From DASXTS01 sp036505275 (GTDB taxonomy: Bacteria > Actinomycetota > Actinomycetes > Mycobacteriales > Pseudonocardiaceae): a stretch of DNA of 18,127 nt. Below, one piece after another: positions 6,321 to 13,186 of the stretch (the stretch's first letter is position 1; the number at the start of each line of letters is the position of its first letter). Location: positions 1-18,127 of the forward strand of contig DASXTS010000006.1 of assembly GCA_036505275.1 (NCBI GenBank). The letters are read 5' to 3'. Under the pieces are notes generated by a model. The model was not told where the DNA came from, ran no database searches, and was given only the letters and a program-made list of their open reading frames with translations. A program made the translations under genes and the position numbers.

Positions 6321-7016
6321 TTACCCTTCTAGTCGAGCCCGTCGCTCCTGGTTTGCTCGCCCGCGCGATGGCGCGCGATGGGCGTTCGTGATGCACGTCA
6401 GGAAGAACGTCAGGTGGTCGTCGACCCACTGGCGCGCATGCGCGATGTCGGCTTCCGCCGTCTCCCCTGACTCGGCACGCAGGTAGACGAACCGCGCCAC
6501 GTTCAAGGGTCCGAACAACTCCCACACCAGCTGCCGCGGGTCCACATCGGACCGGACGAGGCCAGCCTCCTGCCAGCGTTGGAACGGCTCCTCCAGGCGG
6601 TCCCGCGCGGCCTCGATGGCGCGGCCGAGGCCGCCGAGCCCACCGGCGCCGCTGCCTTCCCGGATCACCACGCTGGCGAACAGCCGGGCACGCCGAGTCG
6701 ACCAGGTCGCGAACAGGCGATCGACCAGGTACGTCAGGCCTTGCCGGGGACCGGCGGCCACGAGCGCCTCGACGTCGACGTGCAGTGCCTCGAACGACGG
6801 CGGCCCCGCCTCGGCGAACAGCTCGTCGTAGATGGCCTGCTTGCCGGCGAAGTGCGCGTAGATCGCGCTGTCGCGCACCCCGACCGCCGCCGCGATCTGG
6901 CGCACGGTCGTCGCGTGAAACCCCTGCAACGCGAACAGCTCCAGCGCCGCCTGGAGCATCCGGTCGCGGGTGGCCGGCCCCTCGCTCCTGGGCGGTCGTC
7001 CCCTACGCGCTGCCAT
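6321..7016 (-). CDS. TetR-family transcriptional regulator of the adjacent monooxygenase
   Basis: A 231-aa one-component repressor. After a basic tail (MAARRGRPPRSEGPATRDRM) comes the TetR N-terminal domain, with the helix-turn-helix around residues 36-56 (TTVRQIAAAVGVRDSAIYAH) and the usual FAGKQAIYDELF extension. The C-terminal ligand domain (about 70-215) is helical, with LTYLVDRLFATWSTRRARLF and WELFGPLNVARFVYLRAES. ATG 7016 is chosen; GTG 7022 in frame is possible, but neither has a Shine-Dalgarno, and the promoter geometry predicts a leaderless mRNA starting at 7016. It is the first gene of a two-gene operon with the flavoprotein monooxygenase 5 bp downstream. An 18-bp palindrome in its promoter is the expected autoregulatory operator. 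The ligand is unknown; the monooxygenase substrate is the natural guess. Confidence 0.92.
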   Translation of the reverse strand: MAARRGRPPRSEGPATRDRMLQAALELFALQGFHATTVRQIAAAVGVRDSAIYAHFAGKQAIYDELFAEAGPPSFEALHVDVEALVAAGPRQGLTYLVDRLFATWSTRRARLFASVVIREGSGAGGLGGLGRAIEAARDRLEEPFQRWQEAGLVRSDVDPRQLVWELFGPLNVARFVYLRAESGETAEADIAHARQWVDDHLTFFLTCITNAHRAPSRGRANQERRARLEG

Positions 7017-7022
7017 GAGCAC

Positions 7023-7052
7023 ATTCTTAATGAGCGCTCATTAATTTGTCAA
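7023..7052 (-). promoter_or_regulatory. tetR-monooxygenase promoter, probably leaderless
   Basis: On the minus strand a perfect -35 TTGACA (7052-7047) is followed, after 18 bp, by AAGAAT (7028-7023; four of six matches to TATAAT). Seven bases downstream of the -10 is position 7016, the A of the tetR ATG. No ribosome-binding site precedes that ATG, which fits a leaderless transcript. The promoter is read from sequence; the start point is predicted. Confidence 0.55.
7027..7044. promoter_or_regulatory. TetR operator: perfect 18-bp palindrome with a weaker second copy
   Basis: TTAATGAGCGCTCATTAA is a perfect palindrome occupying almost exactly the spacer between the -35 and -10 of the tetR promoter, so binding would block RNA polymerase. 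A second imperfect site, CAAGCGCTCA (7050-7059), shares the GCGCTCA core with its centre 19 bp away and overlaps the -35. Assignment to the adjacent TetR protein follows the common autoregulation pattern of this family. Confidence 0.7.
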
Positions 7053-7267
7053 GCGCTCAGGGGACGCCGAAGGTGCCGGGTGGACCCGGTCAGGGCGGCG
7101 CCCGCTGCGGCCCGGCGGGCAACGCCACGAGTCGTTGTGCTACGCGGGCTCGGATCGAGCTCGGCCGGCGCCAGGATTCGGGTGCGTGAAGGTATCGGTC
7201 AGGGCCGCGAGGCACGGAAGATATGCAGTGATATTCACCGATTCACGTCATTGGTTTGGAGATTCGC

Positions 7268-8347
7268 ATGGGCGTCTCGGCGCCGTCGCCGCTGCGCGTT
7301 GGACTGCTGGGGTACGGCTTGGCCGGCAGCGTATTTCACGCCCCATTGATAGCGACAACGGAAGGACTGCGACTGGACGCCGTCGTGACCGCAAATCCGC
7401 AGCGCCGGGCCCAGGTGTTGCGTGACCACCCGCAGGCTCGGGTGATGGATTCCGCCGAGCAGTTGCTTGCCTCCGACTCCGTCGACCTGGTGGTGGTGGC
7501 GACGCCAAACCGCTCCCATGTCCCGTTGGCACGCCTCGCGGTGCAGGCGGGGCTGCCGGTCGTTGTCGACAAGCCGCTGGCAGCAACGGCTGCGGAGGGC
7601 CGCGAGCTGGTCGCGGAGGCTCGGCGGCAAGGTGTGTTGCTGACCGTGTTCCAGAACCGACGGTGGGACGGCGACTACCTGACCGTGCGGCGACTGTTGC
7701 GCGAAGATGTGCTGGGCACGGTGTCGCGGTTCGAGTCCCGGTTCGAACGCTGGCGGCCGACCGTCCGCGAGAGGTGGCGGGAGCTGCCGGCGCCCGAGGA
7801 GGCCGGGGGCCTGCTGTTCGACCTTGGCTCGCATCTGGTCGATCAGGCCCTGCAGCTCTTCGGACCGGTCGTCTCGGTATATGCCGAGGTGGAACGCCGG
7901 CGACCAGGTGCCCAGGTCGACGACGATGCCTTCGTGGCACTGACCCACGAGGCGGGCACGCACTCGCACCTGTGGATGAGCGCCGTTGCAGCCCAGCTCG
8001 GACCACGGATGCGGGTCCTCGGCGACCGGGCCGGCTACACCAAATATGGACTGGATGTCCAGGAGGAGGCCTTGCGTGCCGGTGGGCGGCCCGACCGGGG
8101 TTCCTGGGGTGCGGACCCGCCGCATCAGTGGGGCAAGGTCGGCGTCGACGGTGACCTTCGGGAACTGAGCACCGAACCCGGTTGCTACCAGCGGTTCTAT
8201 GGCGGCCTGGTGGCAGCCGTCCGCGACGGCGCCGCAATGCCGGTGGATCCATCCGATTCGGTCACGGTGCTGGAGATTCTCGAGATGGCTCGCAACTCCG
8301 CTTCCCGAGGCGCAGCGGTAACCATCCCGACGAAGTCACGGATCTGA
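7268..8347 (+). CDS. Gfo/Idh/MocA-family NAD(P)-dependent oxidoreductase
   Basis: A 359-aa soluble dehydrogenase of the glucose-fructose oxidoreductase / inositol dehydrogenase family, usually acting on sugars or cyclitols. The Rossmann motif is VGLLGYGLAGSVFHAPL (GxGxxG at residues 15-20). VVVATPNRSHVPLA and VVDKPLA follow, where Lys102 is the family lysine of the EKP motif (here DKP). The C-terminal substrate domain has GGLLFDLGSHLVDQALQLFG with Asp185, His189 and Asp192, the usual catalytic cluster. ATG 7268 is preceded by GGAG with 6-bp spacing; an in-frame TTG at 7256 is less likely. It opens a run of six plus-strand genes for sugar import and pentose phosphate metabolism, but the 196-bp gap after it means it may be a separate transcript. 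The substrate is unknown; a phosphosugar or glucoside is plausible from context. Confidence 0.9.
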   Translation: MGVSAPSPLRVGLLGYGLAGSVFHAPLIATTEGLRLDAVVTANPQRRAQVLRDHPQARVMDSAEQLLASDSVDLVVVATPNRSHVPLARLAVQAGLPVVVDKPLAATAAEGRELVAEARRQGVLLTVFQNRRWDGDYLTVRRLLREDVLGTVSRFESRFERWRPTVRERWRELPAPEEAGGLLFDLGSHLVDQALQLFGPVVSVYAEVERRRPGAQVDDDAFVALTHEAGTHSHLWMSAVAAQLGPRMRVLGDRAGYTKYGLDVQEEALRAGGRPDRGSWGADPPHQWGKVGVDGDLRELSTEPGCYQRFYGGLVAAVRDGAAMPVDPSDSVTVLEILEMARNSASRGAAVTIPTKSRI

Positions 8348-8495
8348 CGCAGCGTCCAAGGCGCCTAGTGCCGCACGCGGATCGAGCCGCACCATTCCGC
8401 GGGAGATGACCTTGTCGCCTGCTCCGACTGCGGCCAACATGGTTTGGCCGTGCGATGTGTCGACGCCAACGGCATGTTGCTGTGCCGAGCATCGG

Positions 8496-8523
8496 AGCCG
8501 GACCCCCGCAGCAAGGTCCGGCT
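8496..8523 (+). promoter_or_regulatory. Perfect 9-bp hairpin in the leader of the PTS fusion gene
   Basis: AGCCGGACC (8496-8504) and GGTCCGGCT (8515-8523) are exact reverse complements around a 10-nt loop. The hairpin ends 20 bp before the ATG at 8544 and 8 bp before its AAGGGA ribosome site. No U-tract follows, so it is not a standard intrinsic terminator. It could be an operator, an RNA-binding-protein target, or a stability or translation element. The rest of the 196-bp gap (8348-8495) shows no promoter or gene I can support. Confidence 0.45.
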
Positions 8524-8543
8524 GTGTACCGAAGGGAACAGCC

Positions 8544-11144
8544 ATGACGACGGAAGCTCCCGCACCGAGCGTCACGCGACTTGACCTGAAGGCCCCGTTG
8601 ACCGGGGTCCTCGTGCCGATCGAGCAGGTTCCCGACCCGGTCTTCGCCCAGAAGATGGTCGGCGAGGGTATCTCGATCGACCCCCTGAGCGACCATCTCC
8701 TCGCCCCGTGCGCCGGTGAGGTCATCCATGTGCACCCCGCGGCGCACGCGCTCACCATCCGGACCGTCGGGGACCTCGAGGTGCTGCTGCACATCGGTCT
8801 CGACACGGTCAAGATGCGTGGCGAGGGCTTCGAGCCGAAGGTCAAGGTGGGCGACCAGGTCCGCACCGGCGACGAGCTCGTCAGGTTCGACCTGGACAAG
8901 GTGGCGACCAGCGCGAAGAGCCTGCTCACCCAGATGGTGATCGCGAATTCGGACCTGCTGACGTCGTTCACGCCCCGCGCGGGCCTCGTGACCGCAGGGG
9001 TCGACGACGTCGCCGAGGTCACCTTCGCCGGCGGCGAGCGGGAAGCCGCGGCCGAGGGTGCACCGGCTCCGGCCGGCCGCACCATCACCTCCGACGCGGT
9101 CATCGTCCCGAACCCGGCGGGCCTGCACGCGCGACCCGCGGCCGTGCTGGCCAACCTCGCGCAGAAGTACGAGAGCGCCATCCAGCTCAAACGGGACGGC
9201 GACCAGGCGAACGCGAAGAGCGTGATGGCCATCATGGGCCTGGAGGTCTACCAAGGAAACAAGGTCCAGGTCGTTGCACACGGCCCGGATGCCGCGCAGG
9301 CAGCCGAGCAGCTCGCCCATGCCCTCCGGCAAGGCCTCGGGGAGGAGGGCGTGGTCCCCGTCGCGGAGGCCGAGGCCGCCCCCGCTCCGGCCGCCCCAGC
9401 TCCGGCAGCGGCGAAACCGGCCCGGCGCTCCGAGGACCCGAACGTCCTGATCGGAGTGGCGGCCTCGCCCGGCCTCGGCGTCGGGAACGTCCTGCAGATA
9501 CACCACGAGGACATCGAGGTCAGGGAGGACGCCGCCGACCGGCACAAGGAGCACCGCCTGCTCAACGAGGCGCTCGACCACGCCATGGTCCAGCTCGAGG
9601 CGCTGGAGACCCGGCTGAGGCAGGAGGCCGACGCCGACAAGGCCGCGATCTTCGCCGCCCACCGGGAGATCCTGCGCGACCCCGACCTCCTCGACATCGC
9701 CTCGAGCGCGATCGACAAGGGCAAGAGCGCGGCCTTCGCCTGGCGGCGGGCCTACGCCACCTACGCGGACCGGCTCGCCGGCCTGAAGAACGAGCTGCTC
9801 GCCCAGCGCGCGGCCGACGTGCGCGACGTCGGCCAGCGCGTGCTGGAAGAGGTGACCGGGCAGCGACGGGAGAAGCCGGAGATCCCCGAGGGGACGATCC
9901 TCGTGGCCGAGGACCTGACGCCGTCGGACACCGCCTCGTTGGACCGGACGAAGGTGGTCGGCTTCTGCACGGTAGCCGGCGGCGCGTCGTCGCACGTCTC
10001 AATCCTCGCCCGGTCCCTTGACATCCCGGCGGTCGCGGGCATCGAGCCGCGGGTCCTGGACATCCCGGACGGCACGCTGGTGATCCTCGACGGCGCCAAG
10101 GGCACGCTGCGGATGAACGTGACCGAGGACGATGTCGCGCTGATCCGGCGGCACCAGGAGCGGCTCGCGGCACGGCGGGCCGAGGAGCTTGCGCACGCGA
10201 ACGAGCCGGCCGTCACCAGCGACGGGCACCGCGTCGAGGTGGTCGCCAACATCGGCGGCCTCGAGGACGCTCGGCAGGCGATGACCAAGGGTGCCGAGGG
10301 CGTCGGGCTGCTTCGCTCGGAGTTCATCTTCCTCGACCGCACGAAGGCGCCGACCGAGGACGAGCAGGCCGAGATCTACACGGCGATCGCACAGGCGCTG
10401 AACCCTGGCCAGCCGCTGGTGATCCGGACCCTCGACGTCGGCGGCGACAAGCCGTTGCCGTACCTACCGATCGCGCCCGAGGAGAACCCCTTCCTCGGCG
10501 AGCGGGGAATCCGGATCGGGCTGGACCGGCCCGAGGTGCTGCGCACCCAGGTCCGCGCGATCCTCCGAGCCGCCGACGCCGGCGCCGGCGCGAAGATCAA
10601 CGTAATGTTCCCGATGATCGCCACCATCGAGGACTTCCGGCAGGCCAAGGGAATCTTCGAGGAGGAGCGGGCGGCACTCGGAGTCGCGCCGGTGCCGGTG
10701 GGGATCATGGTCGAGGTGCCGTCCGTGGCCGTCATGGCGCCGCAGTTCGCCCGCGAGGTGGCCTTCTTCTCGGTGGGGACGAACGACCTCACCCAGTACA
10801 CCCTCGCCATGGACCGCGGCCACCCCAAGCTGGCGCCGCAGGTGGACGGGCTCAACCCGGCCGTCCTCGGGCTCATCGCGCAGGCCGCGAAGGCCGCGCA
10901 CGAGGCTGGCCGGTGGATCGGGGTCTGCGGCGGCATGGCCTCCGACCCCCAGGCCGTGCCGATCCTGATCGGGCTCGGCGTTGACGAGCTGAGCGCCAGC
11001 ATCCCCGCGGTCCCGGCCGTCAAGGCCCAGGTCCGGTCCCTGACTCTCGCGCGGTGCCAGGAACTGGCCGCCAGCGCCCTCACCCAGGACTCCGCGGCGG
11101 CGGTCCGTGCACTGGTGCCGGCCTACGACGACGACGAGGCCTGA
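8544..11144 (+). CDS. Multiphosphoryl transfer protein: PTS EIIA(Glc)-HPr-Enzyme I fusion
   Basis: An 866-aa cytoplasmic protein that carries the whole soluble PTS relay from PEP to the permease. Residues about 10-160 are EIIA of the glucose family, with His68 and the phosphorylated His83 in LLHIGLDTVKMRGEGF, 15 residues apart as in E. coli Crr (His75/His90). Residues about 182-270 are HPr, with His195 in PAGLHARPAA and Ser226 in NAKSVMAIMG, 31 residues apart as in canonical HPr. An Ala/Pro linker (about 275-298) leads to Enzyme I (about 301-866): phosphorylated His484 in GGASSHVSILARSL, GLLRSEFIFLDR, GTNDLTQYTLAMDR and Cys795 in GVCGGMASD. ATG 8544 has AAGGGA 6 bp upstream; the open frame back to 8406 lacks support. 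The order matches the EIIA-HPr-EI architecture of proteobacterial NagF-type proteins. The permease gene follows 51 bp later. All active-site residues are intact. Confidence 0.95.
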   Translation: MTTEAPAPSVTRLDLKAPLTGVLVPIEQVPDPVFAQKMVGEGISIDPLSDHLLAPCAGEVIHVHPAAHALTIRTVGDLEVLLHIGLDTVKMRGEGFEPKVKVGDQVRTGDELVRFDLDKVATSAKSLLTQMVIANSDLLTSFTPRAGLVTAGVDDVAEVTFAGGEREAAAEGAPAPAGRTITSDAVIVPNPAGLHARPAAVLANLAQKYESAIQLKRDGDQANAKSVMAIMGLEVYQGNKVQVVAHGPDAAQAAEQLAHALRQGLGEEGVVPVAEAEAAPAPAAPAPAAAKPARRSEDPNVLIGVAASPGLGVGNVLQIHHEDIEVREDAADRHKEHRLLNEALDHAMVQLEALETRLRQEADADKAAIFAAHREILRDPDLLDIASSAIDKGKSAAFAWRRAYATYADRLAGLKNELLAQRAADVRDVGQRVLEEVTGQRREKPEIPEGTILVAEDLTPSDTASLDRTKVVGFCTVAGGASSHVSILARSLDIPAVAGIEPRVLDIPDGTLVILDGAKGTLRMNVTEDDVALIRRHQERLAARRAEELAHANEPAVTSDGHRVEVVANIGGLEDARQAMTKGAEGVGLLRSEFIFLDRTKAPTEDEQAEIYTAIAQALNPGQPLVIRTLDVGGDKPLPYLPIAPEENPFLGERGIRIGLDRPEVLRTQVRAILRAADAGAGAKINVMFPMIATIEDFRQAKGIFEEERAALGVAPVPVGIMVEVPSVAVMAPQFAREVAFFSVGTNDLTQYTLAMDRGHPKLAPQVDGLNPAVLGLIAQAAKAAHEAGRWIGVCGGMASDPQAVPILIGLGVDELSASIPAVPAVKAQVRSLTLARCQELAASALTQDSAAAVRALVPAYDDDEA

Positions 11145-11195
11145 GCGGCTGCGTCATCGTTCAGGGCCGGTCAAGCTCACGAAGGAGAACGCGTG

Positions 11196-13124
11196 ATGAC
11201 GACAGCGACGGCTACGGCGCCCGCGAGGCCCAGCCTCTTGAGCCGGGCGTTCGGGTTCCTGCAGAAGATCGGCAAGTCGCTGATGCTTCCCGTGTCGGTA
11301 CTGCCGGTGGCGGGCATCCTGCTCGGGGTCGGCGGCGCCTTCATCAACGGGTTCAGCCAGCGCGCCAAGGACCTGGGGGTCTGCGTCCTTGACGGGGCGC
11401 GGACGGCCTGTGACGTCGAAGGGGCCGTCGGTGACGCGGTGGCCGCGGGAGTGGTCGCGAAACCGGTCTACGTCTTCCTGCAGATCCTGCAGGGCTCCGG
11501 AGCGCCTATCTTCGCCGCGCTGCCACTGATCTTCGCGATCGGCGTCGCCCTGGGCCTGGCCAAGAACGACGGCGTGGCCGCGTTGGCCGCCACGATCGGC
11601 TACCTCGTGATGAACGGGACCATCGGCGTCGTCGCTGCGGCTCGGGGGATAGAGACGACCACGGTCCTCGGCCAGGACACGCTCGACACCAGCGTCTTCG
11701 GCGGAATCGTCATCGGCGGCATCGCGGCTTATCTGTTCAACCGGTACTTCCGCATCCAGCTGCCGCCTTACCTGGGCTTCTTCGCGGGCAAGCGGTTCGT
11801 CCCGATCATCACGGCGTTCGCCGCGATCGCCCTCGGCATCGTGCTGGCCTACGTCTGGCCGCCCATCGGCGACCTCATCAAGAACGGCGCGAACGGCATC
11901 GTGAAGGCGAACACGCCGCTCGCGGTGTTCGTCTACGGTGTCGTCGAGCGCTCGCTCATCCCGTTCGGGCTGCACCACATCTGGAACGCCCCGTTCTTCT
12001 TCACCCTCAACGTCGGCGGCTGGAAAGACTGCAACGGCATCCTGACCTGCTTCTTCGCCGGGCACCCCGAGTCCGGCATCCTCGGCGGCGGGTTCCTGTT
12101 CAAGATGTTCGGTCTGTCGGGCGCGGCGCTGGCCATCTGGCGCACGGCGCGACCCGAGAACCGGGCTCGCATTGGGTCGATCATGATGGCGGGCGCCCTG
12201 ACGGCCTTCCTCACCGGGATCACCGAGCCGCTGGAGTTCTCGTTCCTCTTCGTCGCGCCGCTGCTCTACGTGGTGCACGCGATCCTGGCCGGGCTCGCGT
12301 TTCCGATCATGTATCTGGCGGGCGGCCGGCTCGGCTACACGTTCTCCCACGGCGCGATCGACTACGGCCTCTTCTACGCGAACGACGTCAAGCCGTGGCT
12401 TGTGCTGGTCATCGGGCCGATCTACTTCGTGCTGTACTTCCTGATCTTCACCACACTCATCAGGATGTTCAACCTCAAGACGCCCGGGCGGGAGGACGCG
12501 GAGGTCGACCGCGGCGAGGCGATCGAGGACGCCGCCAACCGGTTCTCCCAGCAGTTGGTGCTCGCCTTCGGTGGCAGGAGCAACATCACCGACCTGGACG
12601 CCTGCATCACCCGGCTGCGCGTCGGCGTCCACGACATCAACAAGGCGGACCAGAACAAGCTCAAGGCCCTTGGCGCGGCGGGTGTGCTGCTGGTCGGCAA
12701 CAACATGCAGGCGATCTTCGGGACTCGCTCGGAGAACCTCAAGACCGACATGGAGGAGTACCTGAAGACCGCCGGCGACGAGGCCGAGCTCTCGGACGCG
12801 GCGGCCAGCGAGATCAGCTACCAGCCCACCGGCGGGGCCACGGTCCGGCTGCGGGACCCGATGGCGCCCGAGAAGGCGCGCGGCATCGTCGACGGCCTCG
12901 GCGGCCCGGACAACATCGTCAAGGTCGACGCCGTCGCCGAGACCAGGCTGCGGGTCAAGGTCCGGGACACCAGCGTCATCGACGAGAGCGTGCTGACCGC
13001 ATCGGGCATCGCCGGGCTCGCGATCATCGGCGACAGCACCGTGCACCTGATCGCCGGCCTCAACGCCGACCAGTATGCGGCGGAGATGCGCGGCCAGCTC
13101 GCCGCGGTGCCGGCCCGCGTCTAG
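11196..13124 (+). CDS. ptsG: PTS glucose/GlcNAc-family permease EIIC-EIIB with a second, cysteine-less EIIB-like domain
   Basis: A 642-aa integral membrane sugar permease that phosphorylates its substrate on entry. EIIC (about 14-425) holds VLPVAGILLGVGGAF, SLIPFGLHHIWNAPFFF and GITEPLEFSFLFVAP, close to E. coli PtsG by memory. The linker RMFNLKTPGRED leads to EIIB (about 445-525), with the phosphocysteine Cys470 in ITDLDACITRLRVGVHD. A second EIIB-like domain (about 550-635) has NIVKVDAVAETRLRVKVRD, where the cysteine position is Val580/Ala581, so it cannot be phosphorylated in the normal way. EIIA is supplied by the upstream fusion protein. AGGAG precedes both GTG 11193 and ATG 11196; I use the ATG. 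Specificity is uncertain: sequence suggests glucose or N-acetylglucosamine, while the downstream phospho-beta-glucosidase suggests a beta-glucoside. The gene symbol names the family only. Confidence 0.92.
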   Translation: MTTATATAPARPSLLSRAFGFLQKIGKSLMLPVSVLPVAGILLGVGGAFINGFSQRAKDLGVCVLDGARTACDVEGAVGDAVAAGVVAKPVYVFLQILQGSGAPIFAALPLIFAIGVALGLAKNDGVAALAATIGYLVMNGTIGVVAAARGIETTTVLGQDTLDTSVFGGIVIGGIAAYLFNRYFRIQLPPYLGFFAGKRFVPIITAFAAIALGIVLAYVWPPIGDLIKNGANGIVKANTPLAVFVYGVVERSLIPFGLHHIWNAPFFFTLNVGGWKDCNGILTCFFAGHPESGILGGGFLFKMFGLSGAALAIWRTARPENRARIGSIMMAGALTAFLTGITEPLEFSFLFVAPLLYVVHAILAGLAFPIMYLAGGRLGYTFSHGAIDYGLFYANDVKPWLVLVIGPIYFVLYFLIFTTLIRMFNLKTPGREDAEVDRGEAIEDAANRFSQQLVLAFGGRSNITDLDACITRLRVGVHDINKADQNKLKALGAAGVLLVGNNMQAIFGTRSENLKTDMEEYLKTAGDEAELSDAAASEISYQPTGGATVRLRDPMAPEKARGIVDGLGGPDNIVKVDAVAETRLRVKVRDTSVIDESVLTASGIAGLAIIGDSTVHLIAGLNADQYAAEMRGQLAAVPARV

Positions 13125-13186
13125 GGCCGTTCCGACAGCGGGATGCCGATCGTTTTCAGCTCGCGTGGAAAGGTGGGGTCATCGGA

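Noticed and set aside
7060..7267. Promoter or operator for the Gfo/Idh/MocA gene
   Set aside because: Only a short direct repeat of ATTCAC (7233 and 7241) and scattered A/T-rich bits; no paired -35/-10 I can defend.
8262..9995. Long minus-strand open frame of about 577 codons opposite the PTS fusion
   Set aside because: High-GC antisense shadow; the plus strand encodes intact EIIA, HPr and EI motifs over the same bases.
11154..13046. Minus-strand open frame of 630 codons opposite the PTS permease
   Set aside because: Low-complexity Arg/Asp/Gly-rich translation typical of antisense frames; the permease is unambiguous on the plus strand.
12395..13186. N-terminal extension of the GH1 open frame into the permease gene
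   Set aside because: The extra 264 codons overlap the permease in another frame and look like a shadow; GTG 13187 has a ribosome site and gives the normal GH1 length.
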